The notes beneath the pieces are model-generated. The model worked only from the letters and a program-made list of their open reading frames with translations. It was not told the origin of the DNA and did not search any database. Both the position numbers and the translations under genes were made by a program. Positions 12,801-24,937 of a stretch of 64,000 nt of DNA are shown one piece after another. Positions within the stretch are counted from its first letter, which is position 1. The number at the start of each line of letters is the position of its first letter. The DNA is from Acanthochlamys bracteata (taxonomy: Eukaryota > Streptophyta > Magnoliopsida > Pandanales > Velloziaceae), in assembly GCA_019914995.1 (NCBI GenBank), contig CM034131.1, positions 8,526,501 to 8,590,500 on the forward strand, in the 5' to 3' direction.

Positions 12801-14254
12801 TGATGATTATTGTTAATTTATTTTTGGGGAGCTTTTTTTCACGACTTTTCATTTCATTCGATATAAAAAAATTTTATTAATTATTTTTATTTTTTTTGAA
12901 GTACAAAAAATAAAATTTATTTTTAAAAAATTTCTAAATTTAAAAAAAAATTTTTTTTTTCAAGATGCACTTAAAAAAATCCTTAGAGAAGTAATTACAA
13001 TTTGGTATAGCTTAAGTTTCGGTTTAATGCAGGTTTAGCATTTTGATTTTTAAATTGGACATTTGAGGTACTTGAACTTTGCAATGTTAGCAAGTAGGTG
13101 CTCTCTCCCTTTTTTTTATGGTTGAAATTTGTACTTTTTTATAATTTTTTGTTGCTCAAAATTAAATATGAGCTGACAGTTTTAGCGTCTTAACTTAGGA
13201 TGCATTTAGAATAGCTTATAAAAAAAGTATTCATTAAGGGGCGTTTGGGATTGCTTATGAAATGGAGCTTTTGTGAAATAAAGAGTATTTTTGTCCTTTT
13301 TGAAAAATGAGCTCTATTTTTTTTACTTCTAAAAAAATAATAAAAATATGCAATAAAAAGATCTCACTCCGTAGAATTTTTCTACACTTTCTAAATTTTT
13401 AAATAAATTTTTTATATATTTATAAAATATGTATTAAAAAACGTGAAATGGAGAATTGAAAAGTTGGGTTGGAGGAAAGCAAAGCCAAACACCCCCTAAC
13501 TCTTTAATTTAATATTTTTTAATAAAATTTTATAATATTGTATAAAATTAACTTAAAATTTTAAAATATATAAAAAATTAATATCGTAAAATATTATTAT
13601 TATTTATTTATATTTTAATAAAAATAAACTTATTTTTTGATAAAATAAAAATACTTTTTATTTAAATTTTTTTTATAAACACTTTTAAATAATTTTTTGC
13701 TAATTTGTTAACGGTTCAAATAAAAATAAGAGACAAAATTGAATTACATGAAAGTTCATGTATAAAGTGAGCTTTTTTCTTTCCACAATACATCAACCAA
13801 AAGAATGTTTTATGTTAATGCAGATTAGATATTTTATTTTTGAATACCAACCCAAAAGATTTTTATGTTAATGCAAATTCGATGGTATCTTTATATTTGA
13901 TGGCATTTAAAATAAATGCAAAAAGTAATTTTTTATATTTAATTATATTCAGAAATGAATTTTAAAATAAAATTTTGACAAAAAGAGTGTGTTCAGAAAG
14001 AATTGTTACACACCCTAATTTAGCTGCTAAATACGAGTTGAAAATTTATACATACAAATTTTCTTCAGTAGTTACTCGTCAGTCACAATTGATTTTTGAG
14101 GATTATTTATGAAACAACACCAAACTTAAGAGACAGTATTGTAATTTTCCAATAACATTACAGATCACGATGAAAAGAATACAACTAATTATCATCAACA
14201 AAGCCAAAACCGCGTCGGACAAATCTCGCTCTGATCAGCTCGGCGACGGCGACA
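12801..14254. other. AT-rich intergenic spacer containing a small MITE-like element
   Basis: This stretch has long A/T runs and no coding sequence. It contains the transposon-like element at 13238-13496, listed separately. The last 100 bases before 14255 are the probable leader of the secreted-protein gene. Confidence 0.45.
13238..13496. mobile_element. Candidate Tourist-like (PIF/Harbinger) MITE
   Basis: A 259-bp AT-rich segment. The left end reads GGGGCGTTTGGGATTGC and the right end, read on the other strand, GGGGGTGTTTGGCTTTGC. They match along about 17 bp with one small indel and two mismatches. It is flanked on both sides by TAA (13235-13237 and 13497-13499), the 3-bp target duplication typical of PIF/Harbinger elements, whose ends often begin GGG followed by GTTTGG. 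There is no coding capacity. A hAT origin is less likely because no 8-bp duplication is visible. Confidence 0.6.
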
Positions 14255-17200
14255 ATGGCGACGGCAGCGTCAGTGGTGCTAGCAATCGTCGTAGTCCTCT
14301 CTCTCTATTATGCCGTCGCTAAAGCTGGCGACCATAACGGAGTCTTCACCCCATGCGAAGACACGAAGATCCAACGCTTGGACGGGTTCACTTTCGGGAT
14401 CGCGTTCTCGTCGCGAGATTCGTTCTTCTTCAACAGCACGCAGCTGTCTCCTTGCGATCGCCGTCTTTCTCTTTCATCTAATGGTGCTCAGATCGCTGTG
14501 TTCCGACCTAAGGTTGATGAGATCTCGTTGTTGACTGTTAACACAACCACCGCTTCTTCACCTGCTGTAAGTTCTTGCTTCACCTCCTCTGCTTTGTTTT
14601 TTCAATTAAGCACTACGATTTGCGTCAATAGACTCAATTATTCGATAGCTGGAATGTTGTTTAGCGTTTTGTTACTGTAGATGGATGTTCATGTTCTATC
14701 TGGATAGGTTTAAGAATTGTCAACTACGATAAAATAAATGCTAAGCAAATAGGTAACTAGAATGTTACTAGGCTGGATTTTTCAGTTTTGAAGAACTTAT
14801 ATTAGAATTGACAAATGGTTCAGCTTGCTGCATTTGAGACTGCAGTCTTCCAGTAATTCTTAATGATAATGGAGCAGTCCTACGTTAATAAAAAATTTTC
14901 GCATGTGATTAGTTTTCTAGAAATGCATCCAACTTTCTTTCCAGAGTCATAGGTCCAGAAATGGTTTCAGGAACAACCAGATGTTCAATGAAATTTCAGC
15001 TAGATTGTAATTTTCAGAGCTAGTATATTGTGATGATTAGCTGTCATATTTTGGAATTTATTCTTCATGACCACTCAGTCACTCACCCTTTCATCGAGCG
15101 CTTTATCACGTAAAAGGTTATTCTCACCTTGTAGGATTTCTTTGCGCTCTGCTTGTGTTTAGTACATAACCAGTGGAATTTGTAAGGTTCCATTAGAAGT
15201 AGCAGTGATACGGACAATACAAATACCATTGTTAAGTAACTCCTTTAGTTTCTATAGCGTATAACATTCAAACTTTCAAATGATTGTTACAGCATTCTAA
15301 CTTTTCGATGATTATTACGGTGGTAACCATAGAAGATTCTGCTTTACGAAGAAATTTGTCAGACCTAACGTATAATTTGCAACTAACATTCTTGTCTCAG
15401 ACATTCTAGTTGCATTTCATGCATTAAACCGGGTGGAGATCTTTTAGAGATCTGCGGACAGCATTGCTAACAGTTTGAATGATAAGACTTTTTCTTATTT
15501 TTTCCCCAGTATGAGACTAGTTGCCTGGTTACTTATGGAATAATAAGATTCCTTACTATGGCATTTAAGGGAGACAAAACAAAATGTATTTTATAAATTC
15601 ACTTTGAAGAAATGCTGATGTGGTAAGGTAGCAATCATTTGGCTTTGGACTAGATGCTTGAAATTAAAGAGTAACCATGTGGTTCTGTGTCAAATTAGGG
15701 GTAAATTGCATTAGACATCATCATAGGCACCATCATAGAGGGCAAAATCATGCTTTTTCTTGTTTCCTTGATAGATGAATCTCTTAATAAAAGACAGAGT
15801 GCAGATTCAAATGTGACCTACATTGGACCTACAAGCTTTTCTTCTTGATGATCAGTCTTGTTCTTAAGGTCAAAGTGAGCAATGAACCTTCAAATTGCCA
15901 TAAGGTTCACAAGCAGAATCTTAACTAAAAGCAGACTCCTAAGCTCTTATGTTCCTTGTTTTTGCGAGTATTGACACAAATCAGCATGAATTCTATCAAA
16001 CTGGCTATCAAATGGAGGCAACATGTTTGGAGCTAAATACGTTTGCTATCCCTTGAGGAGACATGGGCCAAACAGATCTCTAGGCAAGGGGTCCGTGTAT
16101 GATGAATTGTTTCCTTTTACATTAACACAGATTTTCGGTTAGAGGGGAAATTCTAGTCTATCATGAGATGCTATTTCCTTCTCCAATTACTTCACTATGC
16201 CTATGTCGAATTAAACTGCCAGACATTACCTGAAAATTTTCATTTAAAATCGAGAACAAAACCATACAATTCCTGTTTACCATTTATATGTTGCAAACTG
16301 TTTGGACCAGACAAGAAACATAAGATGATCTTTAAGTGGTTCATTGTGCTACTCTCTTTATTTAAGATGGCCCTTATGGACCTTGGTTATGATGGGAATA
16401 ACGCCATCACACATGTTCAATCTATGTTGATTTGTAGACCTTAATCTGCGCTTCTTCTTCAGTTTTGATATCTCTTCGTTCTTTTCTTTACTACTTCCGT
16501 TCTTAACATTCTAAAGTGTTCGGGTGGTGGAGATGATCAAACCAGATTTACTTTATGCTTATGATATTAGATTCTCATGAAAATGAACACTCAAACATAA
16601 ATTGATAGCCAGGTTACGAGGTCTTGACTGGACCCTTTTACCTGCATGCAGTTATTGCAGAAAGCAGAATGTGTTATCACAAAGTGAATGACTTATTTCA
16701 AGCATTTCAAGTGCATGTCTGAGTTATATGGTTCCTTGTTATTTATGATTAGAGGAGTTATGTTTGCTTAAACAAAAACATTTGTCTTGTCTTCATATTG
16801 GCTTGTAGTTTTGCCTGCTTACAATGGCTGAAATCGTGCTAGCATCATGCACCTTCTTGTTCAGGAACCCTTCTGATACTGGTCTATATATGCTAGATTA
16901 TTACTGATTCCTCTTTGACAATACTATGCACTCACAGAGATGTACCAGAAACAGGCTTTAACATTTAAAATTTTTCACTTACACTATGAAGCATGTAACT
17001 TCAGTGGAATTCTTTGTCAGGTAACTAGTGGTGGGTACATGGTAGCATTTGCTGGAAGGAAATATGCAGCAAGATCTTCTCCAGCTTTTGTAGGGAACAG
17101 CTCGTACACCGTGACAAGCTTTACTCTGGTAGTGTTTCTAGAACATGGGCTCTTTTTCTTTCTTTGGGAAAGTTGGAACTTTGTCATTAATGCTTCCTTT

Positions 17201-17518
17201 ATGTAGGTGCTTGAGTTCCAAAAAGGCACACTACAGAATCTGTACTGGAAAAGAGATGGCTGTGTGGCATGCAATGGGAAGTCTTCATTTGTCTGCCTTA
17301 ACAACCAGGATTGTGCCATCAAGACAACTAGCTGCAAAGGCCAAGGTGGGTCTGTAGACTGCAGCCTTGGTATACAGTTGGCATTCTCTGGTACTGATAA
17401 GCATGAGGTGGTACTCAATTCATGGTATGAGGTGTCCAATCTTCGCCAATACTCTCTGTATGGACTCTATTCCAATCTCAGAGATTCACTTACAAGTCAG
17501 TACAACAAGTTCTTCTAG
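14255..17518 (+). CDS. Small secreted protein of unknown function (At3g44150 / 'Expp1'-like)
   Basis: Three exons, 14255-14566, 17021-17128 and 17207-17518, all joined in phase 0, give 243 aa. Residues 1-24 (MATAASVVLAIVVVLSLYYA and on) form a clear signal peptide. The mature part has several possible N-glycosylation sites (NST, NTT, NSS). It also has a Cys-rich patch, CVACNGKSSFVCLNNQDC, followed by KTTSCKGQGGSVDCSLGIQ, suggesting disulphides in an extracellular or endomembrane protein. It ends LRDSLTSQYNKFF. I recognise it as a conserved plant family often annotated 'Expp1 protein', from memory. No function is known to me. The first intron is 2454 nt and the second only 78 nt. Confidence 0.85.
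14567..17020 (+). other. Large first intron of the secreted-protein gene
   Basis: GT-AG intron (GTAAGT at the donor, TTTGTCAG at the acceptor). No embedded gene, structured RNA or clear repeat was recognised in it. Confidence 0.7.
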
Positions 17519-19762
17519 ATGATGTGGATGATACCCTTCATAGACTTGTATGTTATGCCATACTTTATATTGTAAGTGTTTTGAAGGTATCAAGGTTTTT
17601 GTAAATTTGACTGATGGCCAAAATGAATGTTTGCTGATTTCTTTTGGGACTTTGTTGCGTAGTTGTATGATTATCTTGTTACTTCCTGTAAGTAAATTTG
17701 TATCACCTAACTTTATGTTAAATTTTGCAACTGTGACTTTTAATATTCACCAAATTGTTCAATTGGAAGTTGAAGTTTCTCTTCAGATAGTTTTTCTAAC
17801 AATTCAAGTTTGTGATGTTCTTTTCCCTCGACATCGTAAGCATGTTTTGTAGATGCCCTAGCTGGACTACTTCAAGCAGGGATTTTCTGTCCATCAGAAT
17901 TGAGTATCTAAATGCAAATATTTGCACAGACATCTGAAGGGTATATGTTACAAGGTCACACTATCCACCTTATTTGCATATGAAAGTTTCTTTTCAGGTT
18001 ATGCTGGTGAAGCTCTCTATATTGAACTTTTTACAGCGTGTCTCACTTCATGCAAAACAAATCAAACTGATGTATTCACATCTATTCATATAGCGTACAG
18101 CTTTGGGAAAATTCTTGGTACTATTGCTTTAACTCAAATTCATGAGAAGAGATTCTTTTTCTTTTCTTTTTGTTTTCAGGAAAAGGAGAGAAGTGAAAGA
18201 GTACTTTTTCTGTACAGATCAAGGAAGATGATATATGCACTCCAAGTTATACTAGGCTGAAGAGTGGGATCCAGATAAGCAACAAGAAGAATATATTTTC
18301 AGAAAATCAAAAGCTTTGTATGCAAGGTGATATTCTATTACCCAAAAAAGAGAGATATTGCTCCATTTCCTTAAACCCCTTTTAAAGTACGTGCTAAACC
18401 TTTTCCATATTAAATCTAAACAGCACTAGTTAGAGTATATCTCCAAAGTTCTTATCGTTCTTTCTCATCAAGCACCATTGCATAAAGCATGAAGGATTTT
18501 CTAAGTTACATGTTACATATGATGTAGACTCCTTGTTAAAATACCTTGGACATGCCTACTGTTAAGATTCAAATCTTCTCCATTAAGTCATTAGATTCTC
18601 AATCATGTTGAGTATAGATTATGATATTATCATTAGTGGCAGTTTGGTTTTGCAATCCTAACCTCGTGCCCTATCTCTATTAATTGATGTCATCTAGGTG
18701 GTATGGTATTGTCTGGTTGCAGATGGAATTGCAATATAATTAATTGTCTTAAATTCAAATTCCGTTAGGCCTTGTATTTATTAATTTTGGAAGGTAGCAT
18801 GATTTGAAAGATAAAGAGAGTATAGTATTGTAGCTAAATTCCTTGGCAGGGAGAGAGAAGTTTTAAATCACAAGTATTCTTAAAGAGTCTCATTCCACTC
18901 TTTTGTAAAATTAATTCTTATACTCTTTCTGTTTAGTTTATACATGTACTCTGTTTAGGACCTAGGTATAGAAGTATCTGACCTACCAGAGTAATTTATT
19001 GGCATATCGACCAAAAGTAAAATGAAAAAGGATAACCACTAATTTCTTAGTGCTCCCAAACTATGCTTAAATAATTGCGAGGCTATATGATTGCTATTAT
19101 ATAGTAATTCTATATAAAGCAAGAGGGTTTAACCTTCTTTATACATCTCTAGCCAGCATTTGCAAAAAGGAAAAATTCTGGGTTAGATTAAGCAGCTTCC
19201 AGTAGAGGAATCTGAGTTGCACGTCCACTCAATTGACATATCTTCAACTGCCTTAGTTTATATCTAACCTTGCTCTTTTATTCCCTAATTTTTTAAAGTG
19301 ATTCTCATCTTACTGTCATAGCCATCTAAAGATTCCTAACTATAGAAGCACAGAACAGATTCATATTGCCAGTAACATACTAATGCCCACACCAAATTGC
19401 ATGCAGGTCAAGTTCTTACCACTAAGAACAAATAAGTTTTACTTCTGCCTGAAAATTTCATCTAGTTTAACCAGGTTAGTCATATACATGTTTTTTCTAC
19501 ATACAGAAATTGTTTATTGCGGCTTCAACCTTTTCCGCATGCAACCACAAAGTTAACTAGTTCCTTTTTTCTTCTCTTTTCTCCTAAATCATAATATAGT
19601 GGATTGCAGATACGCAATCTAGAGATCCCCTTGTTAACTTATTTATAGTTCTGGGAATTTCTTTCCATTTTGTGACATAATCTAAAGTTAACATTGAAAA
19701 GGGACTTACGTTAAATAAGTTGGTTGGTCTTAGTGCTCAGGCTCAATTACATCAATAGCCTT

Positions 19763-19973
19763 CGGACGCGTTTAGAATTACTTATAAAATAAAATTTTTT
19801 AAAATAAAAAATATTTTTATTTTTTTATTTTTAAAAAATAATAAAAATATTTAATAAAAATATTTATTACGTAAATTTTTTTTATTTTTTTATATTTATA
19901 AAATATATATTAAAAAATATAAAATTAAAAATTAAAAAAAAGTATGAAAAAAACGCTCAACAAACGCCCTCTT
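19763..19973. mobile_element. Degenerate MITE-like element
   Basis: An AT-rich segment whose left end, GGACGCGTTTAGAATTAC, loosely mirrors the right end read in reverse, GAGGGCGTTTGTTGAGCG. The GCGTTT core is shared with the better preserved element at 13238. No clear target duplication is seen, so the assignment is weak. Confidence 0.35.
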
Positions 19974-20380
19974 CAGGACCAGCTTCTAAGTTAACAAAGA
20001 TGAACATCAACATTCTCATATGTCAAATATATCTCTGAATTACCCTCTTAAAGGTAAATCAGTCTCTTAACTGTCTAACTGGACGTTCTAACTAACCATT
20101 TTATAATTAATAAATGTATATTAGCTCTAAAATGTAATCAAAGTCTTTCCAAAATATAGAACAGTTTTCTTGGTAATGAAATATTCTAGACATCCGTACA
20201 TCTTTGAACTTAGCAACAAATTTTCTATTCAGAAAAAAATTCTTAACAGTTAATACTATGTTTGTCTAAACCCAACTTGTAGATATTTATAACTGCTGAA
20301 CTAGTACTGCAACTCACGCAAGTTGGAATGCAGGCGAGTCCTTGCAAACACCAACTACCGTAGATTTAAAATTTCACTTG

Positions 20381-20978
20381 GACCGAAAACCGGCAACCCG
20401 GCATCGATTCTGGATTGAATTAATATAAAATCGGATCGTGTAAATGATCCGGTAAAATCTGCTGATCCGGTTGGACAGATGGACCCAATTTTAATATTTA
20501 AAATATATATATATATATATATATATGTTTATTTAAAATAAAAAAAATACTTTTATTAGCACTCTAAAATATACATTTTATCGGATACTCTTCCATTACT
20601 AATTTATTTTCTTATTATTTTTATTTTATTAGAAATTAATAAATAAATAAAATATAATGTAGATAATTTATTTTTTGTAATGCATAAAATATAGAAATTT
20701 TATTATATATTAGACTTTTTGACTATTGTCTTAAGTACTGTAGCTAAATATATATATATAATTTTTAAAATATATTCAATATTTTTCGTATACAATTATT
20801 TTTGTAATTTTTTAATAGTTGCTATTGAAAATACTATATAATACATATAATTATATTTATATATTAATATTTATTTAATAAATTTAATTTGATCTAATGG
20901 GTCGATCTGATAACTCGTCTGGTTATTCGGTGACTCGGTAATTTTTTTGGATCATACACTGGGTTGGGTTTTAAAACT
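20381..20978. mobile_element. Fold-back element with long degenerate terminal inverted repeats
   Basis: The left arm (about 20381-20500) carries GAAAACCGGCAACCCGG, several GATCCGG words and ATGGACCCAATTTTAATAT. The right arm (about 20885-20978), read in reverse, carries GTTTTAAAACCCAACCCAG, GTATGATCC and ATCGACCCATTAGATCAAAT. The same order of motifs in inverted orientation, around an AT-rich core without coding sequence, suggests a diverged MITE. Such GACCCGG-rich repeats are widespread in eudicots. The superfamily cannot be assigned because neither arm ends are sharp nor is a target duplication visible. Confidence 0.45.
20503..20526. repeat. (AT)12 microsatellite
   Basis: A perfect AT dinucleotide run of 24 bases within the AT-rich core of the fold-back element. 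Confidence 0.95.
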
Positions 20979-22694
20979 ATGCCAACTACAACAACTTATT
21001 GGAACAAATTTTCCTTGTGTTGAAATATACATCAATATTTTATATGTTTAATAAAATTTTTACAATATTTTATTAAATTTATTTAAAATTTTAAAAATAT
21101 AAAAAATTTACATTATAAAATTTTATTATTATTTATTATTATTTTTTTTAAATAAAAAATAAAATTTATTTTCTAAATAAATAAAAATATTTTCTATTCA
21201 AAAAAATTTTATTCTATAAACACTTCTAAATACCCTTTTAATTATTATAAGACACAAAATAAAATGAAATCCAACTGTGTATATAGTATTATAACACTAA
21301 TCTGACGCAGATTCCCACCATTTAGAAAAGAATTTGCAGCAACACTACTGCACCACCACCTCTCCCTCCGTATTATTTTCTCTTTTCGAGATTAGCATTC
21401 TAAGAGTTAAATATCTGAGTAGAACTTTGCCATCATTCCATTAGATGAATTCTGAAATGATTTTAATGCATCCATCTCAATGCCCAACATGAATGCTACC
21501 CATCAACAACAAGCATTCACTTTTAAAACATCTTTCTTGTAAATAGTGGATCAAAGAATCTGGACGTAAAAAAGGTTAGGTTAATTTTGTTTGAAATGCG
21601 TAGAAAAGCTATATATATATAAGCGGCACAGTAGTAGCTAGTGAAAGCTGGACCACAAGTTTTTGCTTTAACGTCGCTAAGCATTGGGGGACCATTTCAC
21701 CATGGATTCACCATTGCTAGCAGTAGCTATATAGCACTTGTCTCCACCATTATTGTTAGTGTTGATCACAAGCATCTCATTCCATTCTTTTGCTTAAGAT
21801 GTGTTTTCAGTTAGCACCAAATTTAATTTTCTGTCAAATTTTGAATTTTAATTTTTTTTCTGTGTTATTTTATTCCGAACTTACTGAACTTATTTTTAAT
21901 CTATTTTTTCCTTAACTCAGTTCTATAGAACTCAGTTTTACAAAATTCATCCACTACCGATTAAAAAACAAAGTAGGGCTTTCATACATGAAGTATGTAC
22001 TTGCTTTCTATATATATCATGGAATCAATAACCCGATTATTGAAAAAACTTTATTAGGATTGTAGGTATATAATCAGTACTGAGGCCAATTACTGCTGCA
22101 TTTCCAGAATCGGAAAAAATTAAAAGTCTTATTCTTTAGATCTCAGTCAATGCGAACACTGCAACACTGGTACAGAAGAACTGTTCACAGTTAATATTTA
22201 TCTAGCTAGTTTGATAGCTTTTTATTACCACATTTTGTTTGAATCCTTGTTGAAACAAGAATAAACAGGTGAAGATTGTCCTCTAGAGTTACTTAAGTTT
22301 GATTCTATTGGTTTTGAAGTTGGAGATGCTCGTAAAACAAATGAGAACAGAAAACCGTCATTCATGTGCCATTACACGATTTCCATGTTAATTAACGTTT
22401 ATATCATTGTAGCTAAGCTAGCCTTCATAAGCTCTGAACATCTGCTTCAACCATGGTTATTCACCAGTAACGGTCAAGGTAGGGTAAGTTACTGTATCGT
22501 GGATTCTTTTGTAACACAGTTTCTTATTTTTTTGGTTTTAAGCTGTGATTCTACGGAGATAGTTGGAATTTTAGAACTAAGGTTTTGCAATCCCAAATGT
22601 TTTATAATTATAATTAAATGTAAAGAGCTGATTTTTTGAATATTTAATCATCATAAAAAAGAAGACTGTTTAATTTGTGTTATATATATGAAAT

Positions 22695-22920
22695 GTTTGG
22701 CACTTTATTTCATTTCATTTTAATTTTTTTATTTTCTAATAAACCTTCACAGTATTTTAAAAAATATTAAAATTTTGAAAGTACAGATAAACATCATTAA
22801 ATTTTTATATATTTAATTTTTATTAATTTTTGAGATAAAAAAGTGAAATTTATATTCAAAAAGCTTTAAAATAAATACATTAAAAAAAAACTCATTATAT
22901 TAAGCACTTTCAAACGACCT
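22695..22920. mobile_element. Degenerate MITE-like element
   Basis: The left end GTTTGGCACTTTATTTC and the right end read in reverse, GTCGTTTGAAAGTGCTTAA, are imperfect inverted repeats around an AT-rich core. It resembles the other GTTTGG-ended segments in this window. No coding sequence and no certain target duplication. Confidence 0.3.
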
Positions 22921-23300
22921 GAAGTGGCAACAACTGAGAAGCATTAATAAAATAATTTAAAAAAGTGATCGTTAAACTTATCAGTATGAGCCAGCTTTAG
23001 GACTGCATTCTCAGCAGTAAATACTGGCTTGTTGTTTGGAATTTCACTTATATGTTAGTATGAATGAAAGAAACACGAAAGTGATATCCATTCTTTACTT
23101 CTGATGATTTAATTTTATTTGACTTCAATAATATACAAACATTAGTTGCAAATTGGACTTTAATTATCTTTTCTGAAAGAATCCAGTGAGAGTAAACATT
23201 GGAATTGTCACAATGAAGCTTCTGATTAATTAACTTTATAGGCCCTTGATGAAAAAATGTGGGCATCAAACAAGGGAATGTCCAGTTTTGATACTAATGT

Positions 23301-24937
23301 GATATAGTTGTATGCATTGGTGAAAAATCTCTCTCATGATTCCAAGTAGTGCTGCTTATGAGTTGTCACTGTTTAGCATGATTGTGAGAATCATATTTGG
23401 GACTCCTTTTCTAGGTGCTTTTAGGCAATTTTGTTTTCACAGTATGCAACAGCATAATGAGCATTCCCCTTTTCTTAATAAACTTGTCAATGCTCTTGTA
23501 GGCAACCACATGGAGCAGGGGATAGTTGCAAATGGTTGCCTTAAACATATGGCTCATGCCTTTCACCATCACCAAGGGTCGAAAGGAGCAGAAATCTTTT
23601 TTAAAATGGAGGTAAAAAGACCAACAACCATGGCAATCATTAGTTGTTTTTCTTGTAGAATATGTACTGTCCAGGAGAGCTTAGCAGTTGGGGACTTGGC
23701 ATAAAAAGTAGGAGAGGCAATTATAATGGGGCTGTTCTCTTCTGCCATTTATTACTCCCTCCCATACCAATAATGGAGGCTTTGATAAAAGCCAAAGGTA
23801 AGCTAAGCTAGTTGATGATTACTTAAAAAAAGTAACAAAGGTTGCACTTTTTTAAATTAAAACCGATTGTTAAAACAACAATTCCAAGGGTTCCAAAGGT
23901 TTAATGGAAAAGATGGTGAGGATAAACCATGGCATTAAGATATAATAAAATAGAGCCAAGAGGGGCATGAAACTTTAATCTCATTGGTTGGTGCTCCATT
24001 GTCGTCCTTCATTACACAAATATAGACCGTAGCATTCCTCAAATCTGCCTCTCTCTCTCCTTCTCCCCCTTTTTTTCTCTTTCTTGGGGAGCCTGAGCTT
24101 GAGCAGCTTATGAATGTGAGCCTTGATTGGAACTGTTTCTCCTCTTCATTTTCTTTTTTTTCTTGCTAAATCAATTTCCTTATTTGTGTTCGGCGTATAA
24201 CTCTTGTATGATGGAGTATTTTGCTACTGGATTGTGGAAGTTCGGGTTTCTTGTTTTAGTTCTTGATTTATAGATGTTATTTTAGATTGTTATGTATGAA
24301 AATGGAATCTTTTCTTGAGACTTTTAGTATTTCCGTTTTCCAAGAAGGCTTGAGTTCTGGGTTTATACTGTTGAGAACTCACTGATGGGAGAGTTCTGCT
24401 AGCTTTGGGTGCTTAACTTTGATTTTTAAGTTATTTTTCCACCAAAAAAATAAAAAGAAACCTTTTGATATAGAAACTAATTTTTACCGGGAACTCATGA
24501 TACTTTAATATTGTTGGAGCAAAGCTTCTGATCCAATCCTTACTTCCCTAATAGTTTATATAAGTGAAAGTTGAGCTTCTTGGTTGTAATATTTGAGAAA
24601 GCCGTTTATTCTAGTTTTATCAGCAATTTAGCTAGCTATAGAATGAATAGTATTTCTTATGGGAATTACAGTAATTTTAGCATTTGAAATATGAAAATTT
24701 GAATTCTTTCCTTATGACAACTTATATTTTTCTGTCGGCATAGGACTCAAGTTGATACCTTTGAATCTAATTCATTTCTTGCTGTAAATGGCAATTAGCT
24801 GACAAAATATTATGGTTGTTGTGTCTTAGAAAGCAGGAGGAACTTAATATATCAACGAAATTGAAGTGCAGCAGCACAAAGGAATCGAGACTAGTGCCTC
24901 TTGTTCTACAAGCTTAAACAGGTTAAGTTGCAAGAAA
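23301..24937 (+). other. Upstream region and 5' UTR of the NF-YA gene
   Basis: A pyrimidine-rich tract at about 24045-24090 (CTCTCTCTCCTTCTCCCCC) marks the probable start of transcription, with an AGCTTGAGCAGCTTATGAATG leader start after it. A spliced 5' UTR is likely, as in other NF-YA genes. A 122-codon frame at 23336-23704 lies upstream but has no recognisable motif and is not called a gene. Confidence 0.4.

Larger units (their letters stand above)
17519..23300. other. Gene-poor region with repeats
   Basis: About the first 400 bases are the 3' UTR of the secreted-protein gene. The rest has no recognisable coding exons. It contains several AT-rich MITE-like segments, a fold-back element and an (AT)n microsatellite, all listed separately. 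Short frames such as 17922-18260 and 22364-22639 have no family resemblance. Confidence 0.45.

Noticed and set aside
23336-23704. A 122-codon plus-strand frame upstream of NF-YA
   Set aside because: No recognisable domain; composition like the surrounding non-coding DNA. Kept only as a point to check.
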